Source: Polyangia bacterium (GTDB lineage Bacteria > Myxococcota_A > Polyangia > Nannocystales > Nannocystaceae). Taken from it: 64,000 bases of DNA. Within the stretch, counting starts at the first letter, position 1; every line of letters starts with the position of its first letter. Where the stretch lies: NCBI GenBank assembly GCA_030430565.1, contig JAUIKS010000005.1:372001-436000 (forward strand), written 5' to 3'. A program made the position numbers and the translations under genes. The notes beneath the pieces were generated by a model. It was not told the origin of the DNA. It did not search any database and worked only from the letters and a program-made list of their open reading frames with translations. Of this stretch, positions 44,459 through 53,953 are shown piece by piece.

Positions 44459-46620
44459 GCGGCTCACGGCGTCGCGTTCGCCTCCCAGTGCTCTCCGACG
44501 TTGGTCCTGCGGACGGCGCGAGTCAGCCCGACGAAGATCCCCTCGCGTTGATCCGCGGCGGTCGGTTCGCGCGCGGCTTCGCGGTGGTGCTCGGCGTGCT
44601 CGGCCTCGTGTGGATCCTGAGCGCGCGGGCCGGCGCGAGCGGATCACCCGCAGCGGACGAGGTCGCGCTGGTGCACTCGCAGCTGCAGGCCTTCGTGACC
44701 CCGCCGATGCCGGAGGTCGAGGAGCTGCCGGCGCAGCCGGGGTCGGTCCCGCCGATGCCGGAGGTCGAGGAGCTGCCGGCGCAGCCCGGCGATGTCCCGC
44801 CGATGCCGGAGGTCGAGGAGCTGCCGCGCGCCCCGGCGAGCGGCGTTGAGGGCGACGGCGAGTACGACGTCGATCGCTTCGGGCGCAAGCGGACCAAGAC
44901 CGGGGCGCTGGTGCTCGAGGACGAGCGCCCCGACGAGCCGCGCGGGCTGACCGACGAGCAGCTGAGCGCGATCAAGGGCGGCGGGTTCTTCGAGCCGGCC
45001 GCCTTCGACGACGTGAAGGTCGTCAAGCGTAAGGCCTACGTCCACTTGATGCCGGGCCTGCCCAACGAGGTGTTCTTCGCCTCGTCGATCCTGATCCTGC
45101 TGCTCTCCTTCGTGGTCTTCGAACGTCACGGCAAGGGCTTCGACCCGCGCTCGCGGGCCCGCGGCTACTGGAAATTCGAGCTGACGCGCGCCGGCTGGGC
45201 GCGGCGGATGATCAAGAGCCGGTGGTTTCAGCCGGCGGTCCAGCTGCCCGTGGTGCTCGGCTTCCTCGCGGTCATCGTGGTCGGGCTGATCGGCTCGCAG
45301 GAGCCGGGCAGGAACATCGCGCCGGTGCTGACCTGGAACATCTGGTGGATCGGGCTGATCTTCTTGGTGCTGCTGCTCGGCAACGTGTGGTGCTTTATGT
45401 GCCCGTGGACCGCGATCCCGGACTGGATCATGCGCGGCAGCCTGACGCGCGTGACGGCGATCCGCACGCTCGGGCGCAAGTACCCGCGCTTCAAGCTGTG
45501 GATGTGGCCGGCGATCGTGTTGTTCGCCTTCGTGACCTGGCTCGAGCTCGTCTTCGACGCGGCGAACCGGCCGTGGCTGACCTCGCTGCTGGGCGTCGGC
45601 ATGATCGCGCTCTCGTGGCTGCTGCTCGTGCTTTATGAGCGAAAGGCCATGTGCCGCTACGTCTGCTTCGTCGGGCGGGTGTCGGGGCAGTACTCGCTCA
45701 TGGGCATGCTCGAGCTTCGTCGACGCGACAACGAGACGTGTCGGTCGTGCAAGACGAAGGACTGCTTCCACGGGAGCGAGCGCGGCTACCCGTGCCCGAC
45801 GCATGAGTTCATGGGGGCCATGAACGAGAACCAGTACTGCACGCTGTGCACGGAGTGCGTGAAGAGCTGCCCCCACGACAACATCGGCTTCAACCTGCGC
45901 AGCAGCGGCGCCGATGTCCTCTACCCGCACCGGGCCAAGCGCGACGAGGCCTACATGGCGATCCTGATCTTCATCGTCAGCGCGTTCCACGGCGCGGCCA
46001 TGATCCCGCGCTGGATGGAGTGGGAGGACGCGCTGCGCGGCGCCTTGATCGACGGACAGGTCGCGGTCCTCGGCGTCGACGCGCTCGGTCTCTCCGGCAG
46101 CTACGGCGGGATGGTGACGTTCACGCTGATGATGCTGCTCTGCGTCGCCGTGCCCGGCGCGCTGTACTGGCTGCTGTGCGCGCTGATGCAGCGCGTGAGC
46201 GGGCGCCGCGACATCACGATCAAGCGCGTGTTCATCCGCTTCGCCTACACGCTGCTGCCGATCGCGCTCTTCTATCACCTGGCCCACAACGCGACGCACG
46301 TGTTTTGGGAGTGGTCGAAGCTGTGGCGCTTGATCAGCGATCCGCTGGGCTGGGGGCACGACTTCTTCGGGACCGCGCGCGCGCCGTTGTCGGCGCTGTG
46401 GAGCCCCGAGAGCATCTGGTACCTGCAGGTCGCGCTGGTGATCATCGGGCACATTTACGGGATCTTCGTCGCGCAGCGCGAGGCGTTCCGCGTCTACGGC
46501 GGCGATCGCCGCGCGAGCCTGCGCGCGCACCTGGTGATGATGATCGGGATGGTGGCGATGAGCTTCTTGAGCTTGTGGCTCCTGGCGCAGCCGATGTTCA
46601 TGCGCACGGCGGAGCTGTGA
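44455..46620 (+). CDS. Membrane polyferredoxin, NosR/CcoG-like
   Basis: 721 residues from GTG at 44455. The N-terminus has one membrane helix (FAVVLGVLGLVWILSARAG), then a periplasmic linker with three 16-residue repeats (PPMPEVEELPAQPGSV). Five or more further helices follow, among which is the CFMCPW motif. The Fe-S part has CRSCKTKDC...C-P and CTLCTECVKSCPHD, giving two 4Fe-4S clusters plus CRYVCF. The C-terminal half has four more helices. This layout is that of NosR- or NapH-type proteins that pass electrons across the inner membrane. No nos or nap genes are present, so the target is unknown. Confidence 0.82.
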   Translation: MSGSRRRVRLPVLSDVGPADGASQPDEDPLALIRGGRFARGFAVVLGVLGLVWILSARAGASGSPAADEVALVHSQLQAFVTPPMPEVEELPAQPGSVPPMPEVEELPAQPGDVPPMPEVEELPRAPASGVEGDGEYDVDRFGRKRTKTGALVLEDERPDEPRGLTDEQLSAIKGGGFFEPAAFDDVKVVKRKAYVHLMPGLPNEVFFASSILILLLSFVVFERHGKGFDPRSRARGYWKFELTRAGWARRMIKSRWFQPAVQLPVVLGFLAVIVVGLIGSQEPGRNIAPVLTWNIWWIGLIFLVLLLGNVWCFMCPWTAIPDWIMRGSLTRVTAIRTLGRKYPRFKLWMWPAIVLFAFVTWLELVFDAANRPWLTSLLGVGMIALSWLLLVLYERKAMCRYVCFVGRVSGQYSLMGMLELRRRDNETCRSCKTKDCFHGSERGYPCPTHEFMGAMNENQYCTLCTECVKSCPHDNIGFNLRSSGADVLYPHRAKRDEAYMAILIFIVSAFHGAAMIPRWMEWEDALRGALIDGQVAVLGVDALGLSGSYGGMVTFTLMMLLCVAVPGALYWLLCALMQRVSGRRDITIKRVFIRFAYTLLPIALFYHLAHNATHVFWEWSKLWRLISDPLGWGHDFFGTARAPLSALWSPESIWYLQVALVIIGHIYGIFVAQREAFRVYGGDRRASLRAHLVMMIGMVAMSFLSLWLLAQPMFMRTAEL
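44701..44832. repeat. 48-bp coding repeat, three units
   Basis: Units starting at 44701, 44749 and 44797 each encode PPMPEVEELP plus six residues. The first two are almost identical at DNA level. Confidence 0.85.
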
Positions 46621-46723
46621 TCGGGCGCCTGTCGCTTGTCGCCTGTCCTAAGAAGAACCTTTACACGCGCGCGACCCGGGCGCGCTGGCGCGGCCCGGGT
46701 CGTCGCGTGAAGAGAGCGAGCGT

Positions 46724-47926
46724 CTAGGTGACGTTCTCGAGCACGATCGCGATGCCCTGACCGCCGCCGATGCAGGCCGAGCCGATCGCGTAGCGACCCT
46801 CGCGGCGACGCAGCTCGTGGACGAGGTGCGCGGTGATCCGCGCTCCGGTGGCGCCGAGCGGGTGACCGAGCGCGATCGCGCCGCCGTTGACGTTGGTCTT
46901 CTCGCGGTCGATGCCCAGCTCCTTCTCGCAGGCGAGGTACTGCGGGGCGAAGGCCTCGTTGATCTCGATCAGGTCCATGTCGTTCAAGGTCAGGCCCGAG
47001 CGGCTGAGCGCGCCGCGGATCGCCGGGACTGGGCCGATGCCCATGATGTTGGGGTCGACGCCGGCGATGCCCCATTGAACGATGCGCGCGAGCGGGGTGA
47101 GCCCGTGCTGCTTGACCGCCGCTTCGCTGGCGAGCAGCAGCGCGGCCGCGCCGTCGCAGATGCCCGAGGCGTTGCCGGCGGTGACGACGCCGTCTTTCTT
47201 GAAGACCGGGCGGAGCTTGGCCATGGCCGCGAGCGAGGCGTCGGGCCGCGGGTGCTCGTCGGCGTCCATGATCTTCGTGCCCTTGCGGCTTTTGAGCTCG
47301 ACGGGCGTCAGCTCGGCCGCGAAGCGACCGGCCTCGTGGGCGGCGGCCCAGGTCTGCTGGCTGCGGAGGCCGTACGCGTCGCAGGCCTCGCGCGAGATGT
47401 TGTGCTGCTCGGCGAGGCGCTCGGCGGTGATCGCCATGGGCGAGCCGGTGTAGGAGTCCGTGAGCGCGGACCAGAGCGTGTCCTCGAGCTTGGGCTCGGC
47501 GCCGAAGCGGGTGCCCCAGCGAAGCCCGCGCGCCGCGTGCGGCGCTTGGCTCATGCTCTCGGTCCCGCCGGTGAGGACGAGTTCGGCGTCGCCGAGCAGG
47601 ATGTCCTGGGCGCCGTTGACGACGGCTTGAAAGCCGGAGCCGCACAGGCGGTTGACGGTGAGCGCGGGGGCGGGGATCGGCACGCCGCTGCGCAGGCCGA
47701 CGTGACGCGCGAGGTAGATGGCGTCGGCCGAGGTCTGGAGGACGTTTCCAAAACACACGGCGTCGACGATCTCGGGGCTCGCGCCGGCGGCCTCGAGGGT
47801 GGCCTTCGCGGCGATGACCGCGAGGTCCGTGGCCGAGTGACCCTTAAGCGCGCCACCAAACGTCCCGAAGGGGGTGCGCTTGGCGGAGACGATGTAGACG
47901 GGGCGTGACAATGGCTGGTTGCTCAT
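46724..47926 (-). CDS. Acetyl-CoA acetyltransferase (thiolase)
   Basis: 400 residues. Claisen-type condensation or thiolytic cleavage of acyl-CoA. It has the nucleophile Cys (C95) in LTVNRLCGSGFQAV, the NVNGGAIALGHPLGATGARI block with its His, and the second catalytic Cys in ACIGGGQGIAIVLE, all at the expected places. Start ATG at 47926. Whether it is a biosynthetic (AtoB/PhaA) or degradative enzyme is not clear, and no other pathway genes adjoin it. Confidence 0.94.
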   Translation of the reverse strand: MSNQPLSRPVYIVSAKRTPFGTFGGALKGHSATDLAVIAAKATLEAAGASPEIVDAVCFGNVLQTSADAIYLARHVGLRSGVPIPAPALTVNRLCGSGFQAVVNGAQDILLGDAELVLTGGTESMSQAPHAARGLRWGTRFGAEPKLEDTLWSALTDSYTGSPMAITAERLAEQHNISREACDAYGLRSQQTWAAAHEAGRFAAELTPVELKSRKGTKIMDADEHPRPDASLAAMAKLRPVFKKDGVVTAGNASGICDGAAALLLASEAAVKQHGLTPLARIVQWGIAGVDPNIMGIGPVPAIRGALSRSGLTLNDMDLIEINEAFAPQYLACEKELGIDREKTNVNGGAIALGHPLGATGARITAHLVHELRRREGRYAIGSACIGGGQGIAIVLENVT

Positions 47927-48055
47927 GATCTCCTCCGATCGGGGTTTGAGGCCCCGGGACGTTGTTCTTTTGCAGGTATTCTTCTCGAGAGCGTGCAGTA
48001 TGATGGTCCCCGATCTGGCGCACGCGCGCGCGTGCGTGAACGGAGCAACCTCACG

Positions 48056-48838
48056 GTGAATTCGCTGCTCGCCGCCGTTGTCGTCGTCGCGGGTGGGCTC
48101 TCCACGAGTCCGGCGGCGGCGTCGCCGTCGCGCGAGTCGCCCGGCGCGAAGTCACCTGACTCTCAGGACATGGCAGAGGTGGAGGCGGCCGAGGCGGTGA
48201 GTCCGCTGCGCGCCCATCTGACGCGCCCGGTGGCGCGCTCGGCCCACCATCTCGACCACGGCGTGATCGGCTTTGAGCTCGGGCTGGGTTATCCCCACGT
48301 CTATCGCCTCGGGCTCGCGGTCGGCCTGTTCGACCGGCTGACGATCGGGGCGACCGCGCACTGGCTCCCAGGACAGACCGCGCCCGGGTGGTCGCCGACG
48401 GTGGCGTTGGCGTTTTATCGCGGGCCGCGGCTCGAGCTGGGGGCGACCTACTACCAGCTGCTGTTCCCGCCCGAGACGACCGAGGGGGACGAGGACGGGG
48501 AGGGGTCGTCGGACCCGTTCGCGTTCGAACGACGCGCGCACTACTTGATGGGGACGATCAGCTTCGCGCAGGCGTGGTTCACCGCGGGCGTCGACCTCGG
48601 CTGGGCGCGGGGGCGCGAGGCCGACCCGTTCCCGCAGGACACGCTGCTGCAGGACCCGGAGGCGCCGCCCTACTTTACGCGCGACCGCTTCGCGGGCGGG
48701 TTGCACCTGCGCGTCGGGACACGTCGGGTGGGGCTCGTGATGCGGGGGCTGTTTCCCTACCCGATGGTCGAGCTGGCGCTCGGGGTGCGCTTCGGGGCGT
48801 TCGAGATGCGCTCGCGCGGCGAGTGGTGGCGGTGGTGA
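48056..48838 (+). CDS. Exported outer-membrane beta-barrel-like protein
   Basis: 260 residues from GTG at 48056, 8 nt after GGAG. The signal peptide is SLLAAVVVVAGGLSTSPAAA. The rest shows amphipathic strands (GVIGFELGLGYPHVYRLGLA, LTIGATAHWL, VALAFYRGPRLELGATYY, TISFAQAWFTAGVDLGW, LVMRGLFPYPMVELALGVRF), as in small outer-membrane barrels, and ends in GEWWRW. Substrate or role unknown. A TATGAT box lies at 47999-48004. Confidence 0.65.
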   Translation: MNSLLAAVVVVAGGLSTSPAAASPSRESPGAKSPDSQDMAEVEAAEAVSPLRAHLTRPVARSAHHLDHGVIGFELGLGYPHVYRLGLAVGLFDRLTIGATAHWLPGQTAPGWSPTVALAFYRGPRLELGATYYQLLFPPETTEGDEDGEGSSDPFAFERRAHYLMGTISFAQAWFTAGVDLGWARGREADPFPQDTLLQDPEAPPYFTRDRFAGGLHLRVGTRRVGLVMRGLFPYPMVELALGVRFGAFEMRSRGEWWRW

Positions 48839-49209
48839 TCCTCGTCTTCTCGTCTTCTCTTGAGCAGCGAACTTTCTCTTTGCTCGTTCGCGTGATGACG
48901 CACGACAGTGGGTTCCGCGTGGCTCTTGGAGGGAGAGGCGGGGGGCGCTACTTGCGGGCGTCACGTGGTCGACGCCCTCCGGGCGCCCCACATGCGCTTA
49001 ATTAAGTCCTCATTCGACCCCCCGCCCCTCCCTCTCCGCCCCGCTCCGCGCTTGCGCTCACGGTGCTCGGGGCTGCAGTGACGCGAGCTCGATGCGGGAG
49101 TCACAGGAGCGACCCACGTTGTGGGCCGCTCCAATGCTCTTGGGGCGTTGAGGTCTCGGGTTGCGGGCGGAGCGTGCGGGGCGTGCGGGGCGGGTGAATT
49201 TGAAGAAAG
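48839..49209. other. Intergenic region with a strong hairpin
   Basis: About 370 bases between convergent genes. GGAGCG-A-CCCAC at 49106-49117 pairs with GTGGG-C-CGCTCC at 49121-49132 across a three-base loop, a stem of 11 pairs with one mismatch. It lacks a T-run, so it may be a transcript-end stabiliser or a small structured RNA. No gene was found in the rest. Confidence 0.45.
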
Positions 49210-49947
49210 CTAGCTCTTGGCCTCGAGGGTCTCGGTGACCTGCTTGAAGGCGGCTTCCCAGAGGTCGATGGTCTTTTGGGGTCCGACGGCCTTGAGGAAG
49301 TAGGGGTCGCCGGCGCCCTCGATGATGACCGCGAACATGCGCGCGTCGGGGGTGTTGTAGCGCGCGCTCGAGCCCGGGGTGACGGCGGCGACGTAGGTGC
49401 CCTTGGTGTCGAGCGAGGTGATCTTGAAGGGGGCGCGCTCGCGGGTCGTGATGGACTGATCGGCCTCGGGTACCGGGCCGCCGTCGGGGCCCTGGAGCTG
49501 GCCTTTCCAGCGGTCGAGGTTGGCCTGCACGCTGCCGCCGCCGGGGAAGCGGAAGACCACGAGCTCTACGTCGCCGCCGGGGCCCGGGAGCGTGAACTCG
49601 GCCAGGCGCATCTTTGAGGTCGGCTCGCCGCGGGTCCACTCGCTGGGGACCTTGAGGGTGAGCTCGCCGATGACTTCGTCCCGGGTCTCGCCGCTGGGCG
49701 TGAGCTCGCGGGCGTTGGGATAGAGATCCTTGAGGTCCGGCGCGCTCGAGGGCTTGGCGGGCATGCCGGCGTGGGGGTTGGCGGCGTGGGGGTTTTGGCC
49801 ATGGACTCCGGCCTTGGTCGGCGTGGCCTCGGCGGGCGCCGCGGCCTTGGCCTTGGCGGGGGGCTTCTCGGCGCCGCCGTCACAGGCGAGCGCGAGCAGG
49901 AGCGCGAAGCAGGAGGCGCCGGTGATGAGCGTTCGGGTCGTGTTCAT
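49210..49947 (-). CDS. Lipoprotein, function unknown
   Basis: 245 residues. The signal peptide ends LLLALAC, a good lipobox. A linker rich in Ala, Pro and Lys with HGQNPHAANPHAG follows, then a domain of about 150 residues with PSEWTRGEPTSKMRLAEFTL, VELVVFRFPGGGSVQANLDR and FAVIIEGAGDPYFLKAVGP. This pattern occurs in many myxobacterial and planctomycete lipoproteins of unknown role. Start ATG at 49947. Confidence 0.72.
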   Translation of the reverse strand: MNTTRTLITGASCFALLLALACDGGAEKPPAKAKAAAPAEATPTKAGVHGQNPHAANPHAGMPAKPSSAPDLKDLYPNARELTPSGETRDEVIGELTLKVPSEWTRGEPTSKMRLAEFTLPGPGGDVELVVFRFPGGGSVQANLDRWKGQLQGPDGGPVPEADQSITTRERAPFKITSLDTKGTYVAAVTPGSSARYNTPDARMFAVIIEGAGDPYFLKAVGPQKTIDLWEAAFKQVTETLEAKS

Positions 49948-49971
49948 CGCGTCGGGAGGATAGCAGACGGT

Positions 49972-51093
49972 TTACGGCGGGCTGGGCGGTGACGGGTGCA
50001 TCCGGTACTCCGCGAACTGCAGCGCCGGGGCGCCGTTGGGTCCGGGGCCGCCGAGCTGGGCTGTCGAGGCGTCGAACCAGCGCTGGTCCGTGATCTCGAG
50101 CGCGGCGGCGTCGCGTCGCGCCGTGGCGGCGTTGGACCACGCGCCGGCGATCCAGGTGATCTTCGGCACCAGGCTGAACTGTGGGAGATCGAGCTCCACG
50201 CAGCGGATCGTGGTGAAGCGCTCGCAGCGGAGTGGCTCCGGGCTGCCGAGCACCCATGTCGGTCGCGCGCGGTCGTCTGCGGTCACCGAGCCGTCGGCGC
50301 CGATCGTCGCCACGACGCGAAGTTCGACGCGCCCGTCGTGTTTGCCGAGGCGGAGGTAGACGGTGTCCTCACCGCGTGGGAACCATCCCGAGTCGTCGAG
50401 GAGGTGCAGGTGCTCGCCGCTTCGCCAGAACGCGAGGGGGCCCGCGCGGGTCGTCGTGGTTGAGAGCTCGCCAGAGTCCAGCGTCGAGACCCGAACCACG
50501 AGCAGCTCGGTCTCCGTGTCGCCGTCGATGTGCACGGTGGTCATGCGCAGCGAGGCGTGTCGGCCGGTGGCGGTCGCGCTTGTGGTCGTGACGCGCTCGA
50601 GGTCGATCCGCACGTCGTGGCCGAGCTCGACGGGGGCGCCCATGAGCTGGTAGCCGCGCGCGGGATCGCAGCGCGCCAGGGCTCCCCAGAGCTGCGGGTA
50701 CACGCCGTATCGCTCGGTCGAGCGCGCGGGCTCAGCGTCGCGCCGGGTGAGCACGAGCCAACGCAGCGAGGGGAGCGCCGAGACCCCGACGCTCGCGGCG
50801 CCGATGACCTGCAGCCTGGCTGCGGCGAGCGTGGGGACGGACTGACGGAGCTCGTCGAGCTCGCTGCCCGAGGGCCTGATGTACGCGTCGTCGTAGAGGA
50901 CCTCGCCAAACGTCATGGAGGCGAGGACCTCGTCGCAGTGACCGGGCGCGGGGCTCGGCGAGCTCACGCTCGGCCGCGCCGGGGCGCCGGTCTGGACGGG
51001 CGGTTGGATCGAGGGAGCGCAACCTGTCCCGAGGACCAGCGCCCACGCGACGCCGAGCTGTCGACAGCGCGGCGCTGCGCGCAGGTCGATCAG
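49972..51093 (-). CDS. Lipoprotein of unknown function, apparent CTG start
   Basis: About 373 residues if translation starts at CTG 51093-51091. A GTG at 50967 is the first standard start, but the frame upstream stays open and encodes a signal peptide (QLGVAWALVLGTGCAP) that would be lost. No ATG, GTG or TTG precedes it in frame. The CTG overlaps the TGA of the acyl-CoA dehydrogenase gene (CTGA) and has GAGG 7 nt upstream. The mature part has no recognised domain; it is beta-rich and contains a segment RCERFTTIRCVELDL. The CTG start is inference. Confidence 0.65.
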   Translation of the reverse strand: MIDLRAAPRCRQLGVAWALVLGTGCAPSIQPPVQTGAPARPSVSSPSPAPGHCDEVLASMTFGEVLYDDAYIRPSGSELDELRQSVPTLAAARLQVIGAASVGVSALPSLRWLVLTRRDAEPARSTERYGVYPQLWGALARCDPARGYQLMGAPVELGHDVRIDLERVTTTSATATGRHASLRMTTVHIDGDTETELLVVRVSTLDSGELSTTTTRAGPLAFWRSGEHLHLLDDSGWFPRGEDTVYLRLGKHDGRVELRVVATIGADGSVTADDRARPTWVLGSPEPLRCERFTTIRCVELDLPQFSLVPKITWIAGAWSNAATARRDAAALEITDQRWFDASTAQLGGPGPNGAPALQFAEYRMHPSPPSPP

Positions 51094-52919
51094 AACACGG
51101 CCTCGTTGAGCTCCATCAGCTCGAGGGTGCTGGACTCGACGAGCTTGCGCGCGAGCGTGAGGCCCGGGAACACCGCGCGGCAGTAGAAGCGCGCGCTGGC
51201 GAGCTTGCCGCGGTAGAAGTCGCGGTCTTTGTCGGACACGCCCTCGCCCGCGAGCGCGGCGCTGGCGACCTGCGCCTGGCGGACGAGCAGCCAGCCGATG
51301 ATGATCTCGGCGGTCGCGTAGAGGATCCGGTTGCCCTGCAGGCCGACGTGGTAGAGCGACTCGCCGGCCTTGCCCATGACGGCGCCGAACAGCCCTTGGA
51401 TGTCCTTAAGGGCACGTCCGAGCAGGTCGCGCTCGACCTTGAGCGGGCCGTCCTCGGCGAGCTCGCCGACGGTCGTCTCGATCTCGGCGAGCAGGCCCTG
51501 CAGCGTGGCGCCGCCGTCGCGGGCGACCTTGCGCAGGATCAGGTCGAGCGACTGGATGTGGGTGGTGCCCTCGTACAGCGAGTCGATCTTCTGGTCGCGG
51601 ATGTACTGCTCGATCGGGTAGTCGCGCATGTAGCCGTTGCCGCCGAGGCACTGCAGCGAGACGGCGAGCAGCTCGTAGGCCTTGCTCGAGCAGTAACCCT
51701 TGACCAGCGGCAGCAGCAGGTCGTTGCGTCGGTGCGCGAGCTTGGCGGCGTCCGTGTCGCCCGCCTGCTCGCTGAGCGCGATGCGGTCCTGGATCGTCGC
51801 GGTGTACATGCACAGCGCGCGCATGCCCTCGGCCATGGCTTTCTGCAGCATGAGCATGCGGCGGACGTCGGGGTGGTGGATGATCGTCACCCGCGGCGCG
51901 CTCTTGTCGGTCGCCTTGAGCAGGTCGGGGCCCTGAACGCGGACCTTGGCGTAGTCGAGCGCGTTGAGGTAGGCGGTCGAGAGCGTCGCCATCGACTTGC
52001 AGCCCACGGCCATGCGGGCCTGCTCGATGATCCGGAACATCTGCCGGATACCCTTGTGGACCTCGCCGACGAGCACGCCGCGCGCGACCCCGCGCTCGCC
52101 GAAGGTCAGCTCGCAGGTCGCCGAGCCCTTGAGGCCCATCTTGTCCTCGATGTTGGTGCAGTAGACGCCGTTGCGCTCGCCGAGGCTGGTGTCCTCGTTG
52201 ACCCAGAACTTGGGCACGAGGAACAGCGAGAGGCCCTTGGTGCCGGGGCCGGCGCCCTCGGGCCTGGCGAGCACGCCGTGCAGGATGTTCTCGGGGCCGT
52301 CGAAGTCGCCGTTGGTGATGAAGCGCTTGACGCCCTCGAGCGCCCAGGTGCCGTCGCCGAGGTCGCGCGCGCGCGTTCGCCCGGCGCCGACGTCGCTGCC
52401 GGCGTCGGGCTCGGTGAGGACCATGGTCGCGCCCCAGCGGCGCTCGAGCAGCGGCTTGAGGAAGCGGTCGCGCTGCGCGTCGGTGACCACGGGGTCGAGC
52501 GCCTTGGCGAGCGTGGTGCCGAGGACGTAGAAGGCGGCGGCCGGGTTCGCGCCGGCGGCGAATTCGAACGCGGCCCAGTGGACCGAGGGCGGGGAGCCCA
52601 TACCGCCGAGGTGCTCGGGCGCGTCGAGCATGTGCCACTCACCCTCGTAGAGCGCCTTGATCGCGCCGCTGAGGCCCGGGGGCAGGGTGACGTTGCCGTC
52701 GCCGTCGAGCTTCAGCGGGACGCGGTCGGACTCGACCCAGCAGCCGCCCAGCTCTTTGCTGCAGAACTGCTCGTAGGTCTCGAGCGTGCTGCGGACGAGC
52801 TCCTCGTCGAATTCCGCGAAGGGCCCGCGCCCGAGGGTCGTCTCCTGGATCTTCAGGACCTCGAAGAGGTTGAAGAACGTGTCGCGGGTGTTGCTCTTGT
52901 AGTGGCCGTCCTGATTCAC
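51090..52919 (-). CDS. Acyl-CoA dehydrogenase, large form
   Basis: 609 residues, longer than the 380-residue classic enzymes and like the large C-terminally extended group used in fatty-acid oxidation. FAD-binding motifs TMVLTEPDAGSDVGAG and KRFITNGDFD are present. The catalytic Glu lies in IDSLYEGTTHIQSLDLILRK, and the C-terminal region adds about 150 helical residues. It starts at GTG 52919 and is followed by a coupled lipoprotein gene. Confidence 0.93.
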   Translation of the reverse strand: MNQDGHYKSNTRDTFFNLFEVLKIQETTLGRGPFAEFDEELVRSTLETYEQFCSKELGGCWVESDRVPLKLDGDGNVTLPPGLSGAIKALYEGEWHMLDAPEHLGGMGSPPSVHWAAFEFAAGANPAAAFYVLGTTLAKALDPVVTDAQRDRFLKPLLERRWGATMVLTEPDAGSDVGAGRTRARDLGDGTWALEGVKRFITNGDFDGPENILHGVLARPEGAGPGTKGLSLFLVPKFWVNEDTSLGERNGVYCTNIEDKMGLKGSATCELTFGERGVARGVLVGEVHKGIRQMFRIIEQARMAVGCKSMATLSTAYLNALDYAKVRVQGPDLLKATDKSAPRVTIIHHPDVRRMLMLQKAMAEGMRALCMYTATIQDRIALSEQAGDTDAAKLAHRRNDLLLPLVKGYCSSKAYELLAVSLQCLGGNGYMRDYPIEQYIRDQKIDSLYEGTTHIQSLDLILRKVARDGGATLQGLLAEIETTVGELAEDGPLKVERDLLGRALKDIQGLFGAVMGKAGESLYHVGLQGNRILYATAEIIIGWLLVRQAQVASAALAGEGVSDKDRDFYRGKLASARFYCRAVFPGLTLARKLVESSTLELMELNEAVF

Positions 52920-53023
52920 GTGCGCTCCCGTCGCGACCGCGCCTGTCTTTTCGGTCGGTGTCGAGCTCCCGTCGAGCGGTCTCGAGACCAGCCGGCGCAG
53001 GCCGCGTGTTGTATGTTTAGCGA

Positions 53024-53920
53024 GTGTGCAGGCTATTCGGCTTTCGCTCCGTAATCCAGAGTCAGGTGCACCGCAGCCTCGTGAGCGCTGATAACGCGCT
53101 GATGCAGCAGAGCGAGCGACACCCCGACGGCTGGGGGGTCGCCTACTACCTCGCTCGCGCGCCGCACGTGGTCAAGAGCGTCTCGACCGCGGTCGACGAC
53201 CAGCTGTTTCAGCACGTCTCGGGCGTCGTGACCTCGGAGACCGTCGTCGCGCACCTGCGCAAGGCGACCCAGGGGGAGCTCTCGATCATCAACACGCACC
53301 CGTTTCAGTACGGGACCTGGGTGTTCGCGCATAACGGGAACGTGCGCGGCTTCTCCGAGATCCGCGCGGCCCTGGTCGAGAAGATCCCGCCGATCCTCCG
53401 GCGCTTCATCCTGGGCAAGACGGACAGCGAGGTGCTGTTTTACATGATCCTGGGGAAGATGCAGCGGCGCTGCGAGCTGCACCGTCGCGGCTACCCGCTC
53501 GAGGATCTCGCCGCCGCCGCGCGCGAGGCGATCGACGAGGTCATCGCGCTCACGGGCCCGATCTGCGAGGACGACGGCGGCCCGCCGACCGAGAATTTCT
53601 TGACCTTCCTGATCACGAACGGGACGACGATGCTGGCCCACCAAGGGGGGAAGTCGCTGTTCGCGAGCACGCACAAGCGGCGCTGCCCGGACCGCGATCA
53701 CTGCCCGAGCTACGCGCCAGAGTGCGAGCGCCGGGCCGTGTCCGGCGACTTCGTCAGCCACCTGATCTTTTCGAGCGAGCCGCTGCAGGGGGACAACGTG
53801 TGGGAGCCGATGGCGCCGATGGCGATGATCGGCGCGGACTGGCGGATGCAGATGCGCGTGTTTCCGCCCCCGGGGGAGCTCGCGGTCGCGAGCGCGTCCG
53901 GCACGCTGCCGGTCGTGTGA
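53024..53920 (+). CDS. Class II glutamine amidotransferase (YafJ-like)
   Basis: 298 residues. The N-terminus MCRLFGFRS puts the nucleophile at Cys2 after Met removal, as in GATase type 2 domains. Other family blocks are SERHPDGWGVAYYL, VVAHLRKATQGELSIINTHP, VFAHNGNVRGF and LGKTDSEVLFYMIL. It lacks a synthetase domain, so it is a stand-alone glutaminase-type protein of unknown acceptor. It begins at GTG 53024, and the second codon is TGC. Confidence 0.92.
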   Translation: MCRLFGFRSVIQSQVHRSLVSADNALMQQSERHPDGWGVAYYLARAPHVVKSVSTAVDDQLFQHVSGVVTSETVVAHLRKATQGELSIINTHPFQYGTWVFAHNGNVRGFSEIRAALVEKIPPILRRFILGKTDSEVLFYMILGKMQRRCELHRRGYPLEDLAAAAREAIDEVIALTGPICEDDGGPPTENFLTFLITNGTTMLAHQGGKSLFASTHKRRCPDRDHCPSYAPECERRAVSGDFVSHLIFSSEPLQGDNVWEPMAPMAMIGADWRMQMRVFPPPGELAVASASGTLPVV

Positions 53921-53953
53921 CGCGTGCGCTTGCTCTGCGCCCTGCGCTTGCCC

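Noticed and set aside
48940..49080. Possible tRNA-like or small structured gene
   Set aside because: I could not form an acceptor stem with T and anticodon arms; the stretch is GC-rich filler apart from the hairpin at 49106.
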